DNA of 64,000 nt from Stappia stellulata (GTDB taxonomy: Bacteria; Pseudomonadota; Alphaproteobacteria; Rhizobiales; Stappiaceae). This document shows, one piece after another, positions 1-9,452 of this stretch. Positions within the stretch are counted from its first letter, which is position 1. Each line of letters begins with the position of its first letter. The notes beneath the pieces were generated by a model, which was given only the letters and a program-made list of their open reading frames with translations, made no database searches and was not told the origin of the DNA. The translations under genes and the position numbers were made by a program. Location: assembly GCF_020176715.1 (NCBI RefSeq), contig NZ_JAIVMF010000007.1, positions 62,001 through 126,000 on the forward strand. Reading direction: 5' to 3'.

Positions 1-14
1 GATGTCCGCCGGTT

Positions 15-1124
15 TCATCCGCGTGCTCCCGTCGCCGCGAAGCGGCAGGCCCCGGGGCCGACCGCGACCGGGTCTCCGCCCCGCGTCGCGATGGCGCGGA
101 AAAGCCCGTTCACGCCGCAGGCGGTATAGGCCGCACTGTCGTCGGTATATTCGCCGTTTTGCCGGGGCAGGAGGAAGCGCTCGTCGAGGTGGGAGGGAAA
201 CAGGCAGCCGGCCGTCGTCGTCACGGCACTGCGGAAACCGGCGGTCCGCACGATCTCCGCTTCGCGCCGGCCGCTGATCGACGGCGCGCCATAGGGATAG
301 GCGAAATGGCCCACGTCCCGGCCCAGGCGGTCTTCCAGATAGGTCTTGTTGTCGAGGATGTCGCGGCGCACGCTCTCTCCATCGAGCAGCGCGAGCGCGC
401 GGTGGGTGGTGGTGTGGGCGCCGATCTCGATAAGCGGGTGACGGTCGATCTCCACCATCTCGGCTTCGTCGAAGGCACGTGCCTCGACAATGTCCGGCAG
501 CGACACGCCATGTTTTGCAAAGGTCGGTGCGAGCACGTCCGCTCTGTGAAAATCCTCCCAGACCCAGGCGGTTGCGCGGCGCAACGCGGCGGTCTTGGTC
601 GCGCGGTCGGGGCAGGAAAACCGGACGCCCATCGGCTCGATCTCGACGCGGTCGTTGTCGAGGAACAAATGTTTCAGGCCCAGCCACCAGGCGTTGATCG
701 TGCGCGTCACCATTTCCGTCGGCACGAAGATCGTCGCCGGCGCGTGGTGGCGTTCAAGCATCGGCAGCGCGATGTCGATGTTGGAGCGATAGCCGTCGTC
801 GAAGGTCAGAACGGCAAAGGGGCGCGTTTGCGGGTCGTCCAGCCGCTTAAGCGCCTCGTCCATCGTGACGATGTCGCGGCCGCTGCCGCGCAGGTCCTTG
901 AGAATCCGCTCGAAGTCGGCGCTCTTGCAGCCCTGGTCGAGATCGGCCTTCGGGTCCTGCGTGAAATCGTGGAACATCAGGATCACGCCGCGCCCGCCGT
1001 AGATGCGCCCGACCACTCCCGGCAGTCCGCTGGCCCGCAACAGGCGCAGGCCGGCCGTCTTGATGCCGCGCCTTGCGCGTTCGGCAAGGCTCAGATGGGG
1101 AGTGACAGTCGCAAGCGGGGCCAT
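15..1124 (-). CDS. Polysaccharide deacetylase family protein
   Basis: Predicted carbohydrate esterase 4 (NodB-homology) protein of about 369 residues. The core motif TFDDGY lies near residue 107, the metal-binding HTTTH motif follows near residue 240-245, and FAYPYG follows shortly after; these are the family's metal and catalytic motifs. It would remove acetyl groups from a polysaccharide. No clear signal peptide is visible, so it may act on a lipid-linked intermediate in the cytoplasm. A GTG at 1166 would add 14 residues; the ATG at 1124 is preferred because the conserved fold does not need the extension. It is divergent from a glycosyltransferase and flippase, which supports a role in the same exopolysaccharide cluster. 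The substrate is not known. Confidence 0.85.
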   Translation of the reverse strand: MAPLATVTPHLSLAERARRGIKTAGLRLLRASGLPGVVGRIYGGRGVILMFHDFTQDPKADLDQGCKSADFERILKDLRGSGRDIVTMDEALKRLDDPQTRPFAVLTFDDGYRSNIDIALPMLERHHAPATIFVPTEMVTRTINAWWLGLKHLFLDNDRVEIEPMGVRFSCPDRATKTAALRRATAWVWEDFHRADVLAPTFAKHGVSLPDIVEARAFDEAEMVEIDRHPLIEIGAHTTTHRALALLDGESVRRDILDNKTYLEDRLGRDVGHFAYPYGAPSISGRREAEIVRTAGFRSAVTTTAGCLFPSHLDERFLLPRQNGEYTDDSAAYTACGVNGLFRAIATRGGDPVAVGPGACRFAATGARG

Positions 1125-1494
1125 GAGGTTCGGCTTTCGTCCTTCGATTTGAACCGGTATCGCCACACGTCCAGCGTCTTTGAGGCACGGTCGGGTTCGA
1201 TCCTAGGTCCGCCGGCATGAACATCCGGTTGAAATGCCTATGGTCCGTTCGGATCCTGCGCGTATGGTAAACCAAGTTTCAACGCGTGAATGCGCCAATT
1301 GGTGCGGAGCGGCGACGCTCGGGTGCGTTTGCCTGCGGTTCACGCGTTAACCGTCCGTTTAGACCGATCTCGCAATGCGGCGCGCCGGGTGGCGGTGTCG
1401 ACGGTCTGGAACACGGCAGGTTAAGGAATGCCCGATACGGTTCAGGGCGGTCGTACCCGAATGGCCCAAATCCACAAGAAAGCTCCATAGTCAC
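1125..1494. other. Divergent intergenic region
   Basis: This 370-base gap separates the deacetylase from the plus-strand polysaccharide genes and must carry promoters in both directions. I see no convincing -35/-10 pair, repeat or small gene in it. Confidence 0.5.
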
Positions 1495-2718
1495 ATGCGC
1501 GTCCTGATGGCCTGTGCCGCATTCCCGCCCTTCGTCGATGGCGGCGGCCCGATTTCCGCTCTGCTGCTGGCAAAGATGCTGCAGGAAGAGGGACATGATC
1601 TGCGCGTGATCAACACGGCCGATGCCGCGGAGCATGATACGCTCGAGGGCATCGAGGTGCACCGGATCCGACCGACGAATGTCTACTGGAATTATCGGCG
1701 TCCGCGCCCGGCCTGGAAGAAACTCGCCTGGCATGCGCTGGAAAACGGCAATCCGCGCGCCTATGCCGCCATGCGTCGCGAGATCCGCGCATTCGCCCCG
1801 GACATCCTGCTGACCGACAGCATCGAAAACATCAATGTTGCCTCCTGGGCCGCTGCCCGCTCGCTCGGCGTCCCGGTCGCCCATACGCTCAGAAGCGCCT
1901 TTCTGATGTGCTGGCGCGGCGTGATGCAGAAGAACGGGCGCAATTGCGACGGCCAGTGCACGACCTGCTGGATGGCGTCTCTCGGCAAGAAGTATTTCAC
2001 CCGCTATGTCGACGGTGTCTGCGGCGAGACCCGCGACGTGATCTCACGGCACGTCGAGCGCGGCTATTTTCCCAATGCCTTGTCCCGGTGCATTCCCGGA
2101 GCGATCGAGGAGACCGCCGCGACGGCGCCGCGCACGGCGCCTTCGAAGCGGGCAATGCGGGTTGGCTTCCTGGGGGTCCACACGCGGTTCAAGGGGCTCG
2201 ATGTTCTTGGCCGCGCGGCGGAGCGGCTCGGCGATTGCGCGCTGGAGTTTCATGTGGCCGGCACCGGCACTGCGGACGACGAAAAGGCGCTCCGGGCGCA
2301 GTTTCCAAGGGACAGGACCCGCTTTTGGGGTTGGGCCGATCCGCAAGCCTTCTTTCCCGAGGTCGACGTGCTGGTCTTCCCCTCGATCGGCCGCGAGGCG
2401 TTCGGGCGGGTGGCGGTCGAGGCCTTCGCGCATGCGGTTCCCGTCATCGGCTCCGACCTTGGCGGGATCGCCGAAACGGTCGAGCCCGGGCACAACGGCC
2501 TGCTGTTTGCGCCGGGCGATGCGGATGCGCTCGCCGACAGTCTGAGACGGCTTTCCGCCGCTCCCGATCTTTATGAGCATTTGTCCTTGGGGGCGCTTGA
2601 AAGCGCGCAGACCTATCTGCGTCCGCGTATCGCCGCTCTCTATACGGCGTTTCTCGAAGACACCTTGCGCCGGCACGCCAGACAGGCGCCCGCGCCGCAT
2701 CGCGAGGTGGCGCTGTGA
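1495..2718 (+). CDS. Glycosyltransferase family 4 protein
   Basis: GT-B fold glycosyltransferase of 407 residues. The N-terminus MRVLMACAAFPPFVDGGGP is the typical first Rossmann strand with a glycine-rich acceptor loop. The C-terminal half has VGFLGVHTRFKGLD and the nucleotide-sugar EX7E motif within REAFGRVAVEA, followed by GSDLGGIAE. A cysteine-containing stretch (CDGQCTTC, near residue 155) is an unusual insertion for the family. An in-frame ATG at 1375 exists, but homology starts at 1495, just after an AGAAAG ribosome site. It overlaps the start of the flippase gene by four bases (GTGA), so the two are translationally coupled. It likely adds one sugar to an exopolysaccharide repeat unit. 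Confidence 0.88.
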   Translation: MRVLMACAAFPPFVDGGGPISALLLAKMLQEEGHDLRVINTADAAEHDTLEGIEVHRIRPTNVYWNYRRPRPAWKKLAWHALENGNPRAYAAMRREIRAFAPDILLTDSIENINVASWAAARSLGVPVAHTLRSAFLMCWRGVMQKNGRNCDGQCTTCWMASLGKKYFTRYVDGVCGETRDVISRHVERGYFPNALSRCIPGAIEETAATAPRTAPSKRAMRVGFLGVHTRFKGLDVLGRAAERLGDCALEFHVAGTGTADDEKALRAQFPRDRTRFWGWADPQAFFPEVDVLVFPSIGREAFGRVAVEAFAHAVPVIGSDLGGIAETVEPGHNGLLFAPGDADALADSLRRLSAAPDLYEHLSLGALESAQTYLRPRIAALYTAFLEDTLRRHARQAPAPHREVAL

Positions 2719-4112
2719 AGCGGATCCGCACGCTGATTGCCGGCAAGGGCTTCAAGCGGCTGTTCTGGTCGCTGTTCAGCCGCTTCGGCAGCACGATCTT
2801 GAGCTTTGCTGTCCTGTTCGCCGCCAGTCATTCGCTGGAAACGGCGGAATACGGTCTTTACATCTTCCTGTTTTCCGTCGGCACGTCGCTCGGCCTGATC
2901 TTCACCTTCGGTCAGCCCGTGCTCCTGGTGAAACATTTCCGGCTGAAGGCGCATGTCCCCGGCGACAGCAATCAGGCCATCTTCTTCGTCAACGCGATCT
3001 GGCTGGCTTTCGGCACCGGCGTTCAGCTCCTGGCCGCGGTGGTGGTCTGGATCTTCTCCGACCGGTTGGCGGAACCCTACAATTCGCTCCCGATCGCGCT
3101 CCTGTTCGGTGCGGTCTTCACCTTGAGCGAATACCTCCAGAACTACTTCCGCATCCATGGGCAGATCGTGATGGCGCTGGTTCCGCGCGAGAACCTGTGG
3201 CGGCTATTGTCGGCGGTCACCCTGCCGGCGCTCGCTTATGCGGGGCTGCTCGCGAGCGGTGCGGCCGCGACCGAGATCGTCACGGGCCTGCTGTTCCTGA
3301 TGGTCGGCTATCAGGCGGTCGTCTTCGTTCGCCAGGAGGGGCTCGGCTTTCTGTCCCGCTCGGCGCCGACGCGGGAAAGCGTGCCCTGGCGGCGCTGGAA
3401 CGCGGAGACGCTCAACTTCAGCGCAAACGGCTTTTTCAACGCCGCGTCCTCCTATCTGGAAACGATCCTGATCGGCATCACCATCGGGCTGGAGGTCGCC
3501 GCCTTCTATTTCGTGGCCTATCGCATCGCGATGCTGCTGACCCTGCCGGTGCTGGCCATTGACACGGTCGGCATTCCGTTGATTTCGGCGAAATTCCAGG
3601 AAGACGACCGCCCGGGGGCCCAGAAACTCGTGGCGATGCTCTCTGCCGGCAGCTTCGCGCTGGCGGCAATCGGCGGCGTGATGCTCTATTTCCTGGGCCC
3701 CTACATCCTCTACATGTTCGATCCCGCCTTCGTTCCGCATTTCGACGTGCTGGTGCTCTTGTCGCTGGCGGCGATCAGCCACGCCTTTTTCGGTCCCGGC
3801 ACCTGGCTGACGATGATCGGCGGTGGCGAATCCTATCTGCTGCGCATGCGCAGCCTCGTCTTCATCCTTTATGCCGGCCTGCTGTATGTTCTCGGGCGTC
3901 AGTTCGGTCTCGACGGCGTCGCCATCGCCGGCTGGGCGCAGCTGGTGATCGTGCATCTGCTGTCGCGTCGCTGGGTCATGCGGCACTGGCAGGTCGACAA
4001 CATGGCGACCGCGATCTTCGGGGTCTGGCGCAATCGCGGCGGTGACGGCGGCGGTGCCGCGTCCGCCGCTGGCCTTGGCCAGGACAAGGGAAGCTCCCAT
4101 GCGCGCTCCTGA
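2715..4112 (+). CDS. Oligosaccharide flippase (Wzx/MATE-like) membrane protein
   Basis: Polytopic membrane protein of 465 residues with a dozen or so hydrophobic segments spread over its length. The N-terminal pattern (KRLFWSLFSRFGSTILSFAV) and the rest of the fold resemble polysaccharide transporters of the MOP superfamily that move lipid-linked oligosaccharides across the inner membrane. It starts with GTG overlapping the upstream stop and is followed, with a small overlap, by a secreted GH5 enzyme. The gene order glycosyltransferase, flippase, glycanase fits an exopolysaccharide assembly cluster. Confidence 0.85.
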   Translation: MKRIRTLIAGKGFKRLFWSLFSRFGSTILSFAVLFAASHSLETAEYGLYIFLFSVGTSLGLIFTFGQPVLLVKHFRLKAHVPGDSNQAIFFVNAIWLAFGTGVQLLAAVVVWIFSDRLAEPYNSLPIALLFGAVFTLSEYLQNYFRIHGQIVMALVPRENLWRLLSAVTLPALAYAGLLASGAAATEIVTGLLFLMVGYQAVVFVRQEGLGFLSRSAPTRESVPWRRWNAETLNFSANGFFNAASSYLETILIGITIGLEVAAFYFVAYRIAMLLTLPVLAIDTVGIPLISAKFQEDDRPGAQKLVAMLSAGSFALAAIGGVMLYFLGPYILYMFDPAFVPHFDVLVLLSLAAISHAFFGPGTWLTMIGGGESYLLRMRSLVFILYAGLLYVLGRQFGLDGVAIAGWAQLVIVHLLSRRWVMRHWQVDNMATAIFGVWRNRGGDGGGAASAAGLGQDKGSSHARS

Positions 4113-5169
4113 TGGAAGGTCCTCCGCTCGCAGGCGGGCCGCCCTTGCGGCGGTCCTGCCGCTCGTCCTTGCCCTGTCGGTGGGCCCGGCGGGCGCGGAG
4201 TGCCTGCGCGGGGCGAATGTGGCTGGCGCCGAATTCGGTGACCTGCCGGGCGTTCACGCCAAGACCTACATCTACCCGTCCCGGGAGACGCTTGCCTATC
4301 TGCGCGCCAAGGGCATGAACGCGGTGCGCCTGCCGTTTCGCTGGGAGCGCCTGCAGCCGCGGCTGAACGCGCCGCTTGCCGACAGCGAACTGGCCCTGAT
4401 CGACGAGACGGTCGCCACGGCGACGGGCATGGGGCTGACCGTCATTCTCGATCCCCACAATTACGCGAAATACCGCGGTACCCATATCGGCGAGGGCGCG
4501 GTCCCGACCTCCGCCTTCGCCGATTTCTGGGGGCGGCTGGCGGCGCGCTACAAGGGCCGCGAGGATGTCGTCTTCCTGCTGATGAACGAACCGTCGAATA
4601 TCTCCGCGCGCGACTGGCTGCCCTCGGTCAATGCGGCGATCGCGGCGATCCGGGAGGCGGGCGCCGACAATCTGGTGATGGTGCCGGGCACGATCTGGAC
4701 CGGCGCGTCGCATTGGTTCGACGACCAGCCGGGCGGCTCCAACGCCGAGGTGCTCAAAGGCGTGGTCGATCCCGTCGACCGCTACATCTTCGACGTTCAC
4801 CAGTATATGGACGACGATTTTTCCGGAACGAAGACCGCCTGCAGCCGCGTCGACGATGCGATGACCGCCATCGAGCGATTGACGGGGTGGCTGGAGGAAA
4901 CCGGCACTGCCGCCTTCCTCGGCGAGTTCGGGGGGCATGCCCGGCCCGATTGCTACGAGGGGCTTGTGCGCATGGTCGGCTATCTCAACGACCGGCCGGA
5001 CGTCTGGGCCGGCTGGGCAATCTGGGCGGCGGGCGACTGGTGGGGCGAGTATCCCCTGTCGGTGCAGCCGGAAGACGGTCTCGACCGCCCGCAGATGGTG
5101 GCGATTTCGCGCCTGATCGCGCGGCGCACGCCGGCCGAAAAGGCCTGTCCGGCGCTTGCCCGGCCGTGA
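4099..5169 (+). CDS. Secreted glycoside hydrolase family 5 (cellulase-like)
   Basis: Protein of 356 residues with an N-terminal signal sequence (arginine-rich start, hydrophobic stretch, GPAGAE cleavage region). GH5 features are clear: HxxNY-like LDPHNYAKYRG, the acid/base glutamate in LLMNEPSN, DVHQYMD, and the nucleophile glutamate in FLGEFGG. The ATG at 4099 has a GGGA ribosome site; an ATG at 4042 lies inside the flippase gene and would disrupt the signal peptide. It may trim or degrade the polysaccharide made by the neighbouring genes, as endoglucanases do in many rhizobial EPS clusters. Confidence 0.9.
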   Translation: MRAPDGRSSARRRAALAAVLPLVLALSVGPAGAECLRGANVAGAEFGDLPGVHAKTYIYPSRETLAYLRAKGMNAVRLPFRWERLQPRLNAPLADSELALIDETVATATGMGLTVILDPHNYAKYRGTHIGEGAVPTSAFADFWGRLAARYKGREDVVFLLMNEPSNISARDWLPSVNAAIAAIREAGADNLVMVPGTIWTGASHWFDDQPGGSNAEVLKGVVDPVDRYIFDVHQYMDDDFSGTKTACSRVDDAMTAIERLTGWLEETGTAAFLGEFGGHARPDCYEGLVRMVGYLNDRPDVWAGWAIWAAGDWWGEYPLSVQPEDGLDRPQMVAISRLIARRTPAEKACPALARP

Positions 5170-5179
5170 GGACAAGAGC

Positions 5180-6955
5180 ATGACGTCGAACGCAGCGAAT
5201 CCGCGGCTTGAGGGGAAAGGGGAGGACGCTCTCCGTCCGCTCGTCGTGTCCGGCACGTTTGCCGTCCTGCACCCGGCGCAAGGGGCGGTCGGCGTCGTGA
5301 TCGCCGGCGCCTGGGGCTATGAGGACCTGTGCGCCCGCCGGTCGATGCGCCTCCTGGCCGACCAGCTCGCGGCCGCCGGCTATCCGGCGCTGCGGTTCGA
5401 CTGGCCCGGCACGGGCGATGCAGCCGGCTCTGCTGCCGATGTCGAGGGTCTTGCCCGCTATGAGGCGGCGCTGGATGCGGCCTGTACCGCATTGCGGCAG
5501 CTTCCCGGCGTGGAGGAGATCGTCCTGCTCGGCCTCGGTCTCGGTGCCACGCTTGCGCTCAAGGCGGTGGCGGACGGACGCCAGGCCCCGGTGGCGCTCG
5601 CCCTTCTCGCTCCCGTGGTGAAGGGGCGCACCTATCTGCGCGAGCTTCAGGCGCGTGCGGCGATGATCGGCGAGATCACCGGTGCCGCGCCCGCCTGCGC
5701 GTCCGGGGAAATGCTCTCCATCGGCGGGCTCGGCCTTGGCGAGCGGCTGGCGGAGGAAATCCGCGCGCTCGATGTCTCCGGCCTTGCCGGGCTTGCGGAT
5801 CTGCCGCCGGCCTTCGTCCTGCATCGTTCGGGCAAGGCGACGGAAGAGGCCTTCGGCAAGGCGGCGTCCGCCGGGCACACCGGCGAGAGGCATGTCTTTG
5901 CCGGCTATGACGAGCTGATGAGCGACCCGACCGCCTCGGTCTGTCCACAGGCGGATTTCGACCGGCTGGTCGGATGGCTGGTGCGCATCCTCCCGCCGCG
6001 CACGGTCGGCGTGTCGCCCGCGTCGGTGGGGGGCTCCGCCCTTCGGCTTGCAGGCGGCGCGCAGGAGATGCCGCTTGCCTTTGGGCCGCAGGGCAATCTG
6101 GTCGGCATCTGGTGCGAGCCGGTCGAGCGTCTGCCCGGCGCACGTCCGGTGATCTTTCTCAATTCCGGCGCGACGCCGCGGGCCGGCTGGGCGCGCGGCG
6201 CGGCCGAGGCGGCGCGGGCGCTCGCGGGACGTGGCATCGCCTCGCTGCGCATCGACCTCGCCGACATTGGCGACAGCCGCCCCCAGGCCGGCGGACCGCC
6301 GATCGTGCATTATCACCCGTGCCAGCTTGCGGATCTCGCCGCCGCCCTCGACGTGGTGGAGGCCCATGGGTTCGGCGCCGGCGCCGTTGTCACCGGCACC
6401 TGCAGCGGCGCCTATCTGGCGCTCAACGGTGCGGTCGCCGACGCGCGCGTGCGCAAGGTGATTGCGGTCAACCTCCAGCGCTTCCTCTGGGATCCGCGCG
6501 ACGATGTCGCCGAGGTGCTGCGCTTCGGTCATACCTCGGCGGTCGACTACGGTCGCAAGATGCTGAGCGCGGAAAAATGGAAGCGGGTCCTGAGCGGCCA
6601 GACCAATGCCGTCGCGCTGGCGCGCTCGCTCGTGCGGCGCGGGTTTCGCCGCGCGGAACGCGATTTCGCGCCCTGGCTTTTCGGGTTGGCGCCGTTTTCC
6701 AGGCTCTATGCCAGCGTGCATGCCAATCTGGCGACGCTGCGCGACCGGGGCACGGATGTGACGCTTGTCTACAGCGACGGCGATCCGGGGCTGGCGCAGC
6801 TTCCGGTCTTCTTCGGCAAGGATCTGCGCCGGCGCGTTTCCTATCCCAATCTGGCGTTGGTCGAACTGTCCGATGCCGATCACAATCTGACCCAGCGCGC
6901 GGCGCGCGCGGAACTCGTCGAACTGCTGGCCGTGGCGGCTCAGCCGGCGGAATAG
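5180..6955 (+). CDS. Tandem double alpha/beta-hydrolase-like protein
   Basis: 591-residue protein made of two alpha/beta-hydrolase-like halves. The first half (roughly residues 15-270) has RFDWPGTGDAAG and a nucleophile elbow region LLGLGLGA in which the expected serine is glycine. The second half (roughly 300-590) has LRIDLADIGDS and the elbow VVTGTCSGAY, where the central residue is cysteine rather than serine. The arrangement resembles hydrolases found next to exopolysaccharide or exosortase genes, but I cannot assign a substrate. It follows the GH5 gene with a 10-base gap and a GAGGACAAG ribosome site. Its 3' end overlaps the convergent GH2-like gene by 16 bases. Confidence 0.75.
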   Translation: MTSNAANPRLEGKGEDALRPLVVSGTFAVLHPAQGAVGVVIAGAWGYEDLCARRSMRLLADQLAAAGYPALRFDWPGTGDAAGSAADVEGLARYEAALDAACTALRQLPGVEEIVLLGLGLGATLALKAVADGRQAPVALALLAPVVKGRTYLRELQARAAMIGEITGAAPACASGEMLSIGGLGLGERLAEEIRALDVSGLAGLADLPPAFVLHRSGKATEEAFGKAASAGHTGERHVFAGYDELMSDPTASVCPQADFDRLVGWLVRILPPRTVGVSPASVGGSALRLAGGAQEMPLAFGPQGNLVGIWCEPVERLPGARPVIFLNSGATPRAGWARGAAEAARALAGRGIASLRIDLADIGDSRPQAGGPPIVHYHPCQLADLAAALDVVEAHGFGAGAVVTGTCSGAYLALNGAVADARVRKVIAVNLQRFLWDPRDDVAEVLRFGHTSAVDYGRKMLSAEKWKRVLSGQTNAVALARSLVRRGFRRAERDFAPWLFGLAPFSRLYASVHANLATLRDRGTDVTLVYSDGDPGLAQLPVFFGKDLRRRVSYPNLALVELSDADHNLTQRAARAELVELLAVAAQPAE

Positions 6956-9426
6956 GCAACCGCGTCGCTGTTCAGCGCGCGCAACAGGCCGGAGGGGCGG
7001 GCGGCTGGATCGCTTTCGGGCCGCCGGACCAGCCTGATCCGTTTCGCCTGTCCCGGGGCAAGGTGAAACCAGTTGTCCTGCGGCTCGAAGGCGTCGTCGT
7101 CGATCAGGACCGATTGCGCGACACGATCGCTTTCCAGCACCAGCACGTCGGTTCCGTCGTCGTCGCGATCCATCGTCACCGACAGGATTGCGCCCTTGCC
7201 GGAAGCGCTTCGTCCAAGCGCGAAATGAAACGCCTCGTCGAGCGTGGTGCCGTCGCCATCGGCCAGCCGCACATGGGTGCAATCATGCGAGGGCGGGCCG
7301 AAGCGGAAGGCATATGTCACATCGAAGAAGGCGCCGATCAGGTCGGTGGCGGCAAGCGTGCGCGCCTCGCGCGGGGCGAGCACCAGGTCCTTTGTGCCGG
7401 TGGCAACCGCCAGCCGGCCGTCGCGCAGGCAGGTGAGGTCGAGGCGCAGCGCCTGCTCCCCGGCCGTATCGTTCACCACATGGATCGCAAGGCCGTTGGT
7501 GCCCTCGTCGGTCAGCGAGACGGCCAGCGGACGAAACGCGCGCTTCAGCGCATGCCAGGCGGACTTCGGCCGCCCGTCGTGCGCAACCACGCCCCATCCG
7601 GCCCCCGGCGCCAGATCCTGGAAGGTCCACACCAGCGCTCCGGCGCAGGACGATCCCGGCCGGCGCCATTCCGCGAAGGTCGCTTCCATCACCTCGGCGA
7701 CGGCTGCCCGGCCGAGGTCGAGCCAGCGCTGCGGGTCGCCGTGACGCAGCCTCGCGGGCGGGACCTCGTAGAGCGCCTCGACATAGTGATCGCGCGCGTC
7801 CTCGAAATCCCAGCCGACGCCCCGGTCGCGCGGAACGCCCTTTTTCCATGCCGGGTCGTGGCCCGGCGCGTTCCCGCCGGGCAGGGTCTGCGGATCGCCA
7901 TCGGGGATATTTGCAAAGGCGAGACACTCGGCGGCGAAGCGCATATTGGCGCGGCGCGCGTCCTCAAGCGGACGCAGATAGGCGCCGACGCCGTAGTAGT
8001 GGGCAATCCCGGCATCGGGAGAAAACGGCATCGCCCCGCCACACGGCGAATTCGGCACATAGGCGACGTCGGGGCGGATCTCGCGCACGACCTCGGGCAG
8101 GATCTCTTCGGTAAGCGGCCCGCGCCAGCGGCTTTCGGGAAGCCCGAGCATCGCGGCCTGCTGATACATCTCGCTGCCGCCGCAGACGACGGCAAGGCTC
8201 GGCGAGGCCTGGGTTGCGCGCAGATGGCCGCGCGTTTCGTCGCGCACGGCGGCGACGAAACTCTCGTCCTTCGCCGGATAATCGAAATTCGCGAACGGAA
8301 GGTCCTGCCAGACGAGAATGCCGAACTCGTCGCAAAGCTGATGGAAGGCCGGCGCCTCGGGCGCCATCGTGCCGCCGATCCTGAGCATGTTCATATGCGC
8401 GTCGCGGGCGCGTTCCAGCCACGGGCGGTAGCTTTCGCGGGTCGACGGCAGCCTGAGGATGTCGGCATTGGTCCAGACCGCGCCGCGGCAGAAGATCCGC
8501 TCGCCGTTGACCTTGAGCGCGAAGCCGTCGCCATCCGCGCCCCGGTCGACCTCGATGCGGCGGAATCCGGTGCGTCCCAGCGCGATGTCACCGGTCGTCG
8601 TGTGCAAGGTCAGGTCATGAAGATGCGGCGTGCCATGGGTGTGCGGCCACCAGGCCTCGATGCCGGGCAGCAGCATGTCCGCCGACCACCGGCCGTCGTC
8701 GCCCGTGTCGAGCGGCGCCTCCCAGCCGGCGCAGTGCAGGACCGGCGGCGTGTCTCCGGGGTCGCCCGGCAGCCGCAAGGCGACCCTGAGCCGACCCGTG
8801 CCGTCCTCGCCGAGCGTGGCCTCGATCGCGAGATCCTCGACCCGCACGGACCCTTCCGCAACGAGATGCAGACCGCGCCAGGGGCCGACGGCATGAACGT
8901 CCGGGCACCAGCCGGGCATGTGACCCAGCAGCGTCGTGCGCATCAGCCTGAGGCCCGCGTGGTTTGCAAGCTGCGTGCGCCAGCGCGCGCGGGGACCTTT
9001 TCGCTCCAGATGCGGCGCGAGGGCGCGGAAGCACAGCATGAGATCGCCCGGACCGTCGAGATCGAGCCGGATCTCGTGGCGGGCGTACATGCTGTCGGAA
9101 ATCAGCACCGGCTCACCGTCGAACCAGGCCTCGCACACGGTCGCAAGACCCGGAGCGATCAGCCTGTAGGCGCCAGGTTCTTGAACCTCGACATGGGCGA
9201 GATACCACACGTCGCGATCGTGCAAGGGCGTCGGTGCGTCGAGGGAAAACAGCCCGGCGTCGGCGAGCGCGCCGGCGGCCGTGCCGGGCACGGGGGCCGG
9301 GTGCCAATCGGCGTCGGCGGTGCAATCGGCCGGCGTCGCCCAGGCGCTTGCCTCGGTCACGGTCATGTCCCAGTCGATCCCGGCGAGCAGGTCGTCCGAC
9401 GGGTCGAGAAGGCAGGGATTGATCAT
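6940..9426 (-). CDS. GH2-like (beta-mannosidase-type) glycoside hydrolase
   Basis: 828-residue protein with the layout of GH2 enzymes: an N-terminal jelly-roll domain (WHPAPVPGTAAGAL, DVWYLAHVEV), an immunoglobulin-like domain, and a TIM barrel beginning near residue 320 (FCRGAVWTNADIL). The usual acid/base motif W-x-G-N-E appears as VVCGGSEMYQQ, and MRFAAECLAF takes the place of the nucleophile SEFG region, so both glutamates are present in unusual surroundings. A GTG start 12 bases upstream is possible; the ATG at 9426 has GTGAGAG in front. It is the last gene of the carrier-protein operon, 14 bases or so after the DUF1839 gene. No signal peptide is seen, so a cytosolic glycoside or glycoconjugate is the likely substrate. 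Confidence 0.75.
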   Translation of the reverse strand: MINPCLLDPSDDLLAGIDWDMTVTEASAWATPADCTADADWHPAPVPGTAAGALADAGLFSLDAPTPLHDRDVWYLAHVEVQEPGAYRLIAPGLATVCEAWFDGEPVLISDSMYARHEIRLDLDGPGDLMLCFRALAPHLERKGPRARWRTQLANHAGLRLMRTTLLGHMPGWCPDVHAVGPWRGLHLVAEGSVRVEDLAIEATLGEDGTGRLRVALRLPGDPGDTPPVLHCAGWEAPLDTGDDGRWSADMLLPGIEAWWPHTHGTPHLHDLTLHTTTGDIALGRTGFRRIEVDRGADGDGFALKVNGERIFCRGAVWTNADILRLPSTRESYRPWLERARDAHMNMLRIGGTMAPEAPAFHQLCDEFGILVWQDLPFANFDYPAKDESFVAAVRDETRGHLRATQASPSLAVVCGGSEMYQQAAMLGLPESRWRGPLTEEILPEVVREIRPDVAYVPNSPCGGAMPFSPDAGIAHYYGVGAYLRPLEDARRANMRFAAECLAFANIPDGDPQTLPGGNAPGHDPAWKKGVPRDRGVGWDFEDARDHYVEALYEVPPARLRHGDPQRWLDLGRAAVAEVMEATFAEWRRPGSSCAGALVWTFQDLAPGAGWGVVAHDGRPKSAWHALKRAFRPLAVSLTDEGTNGLAIHVVNDTAGEQALRLDLTCLRDGRLAVATGTKDLVLAPREARTLAATDLIGAFFDVTYAFRFGPPSHDCTHVRLADGDGTTLDEAFHFALGRSASGKGAILSVTMDRDDDGTDVLVLESDRVAQSVLIDDDAFEPQDNWFHLAPGQAKRIRLVRRPESDPAARPSGLLRALNSDAVAYSAG

Positions 9427-9452
9427 GGGAACTCTCACGTCACGCCAGAGGC

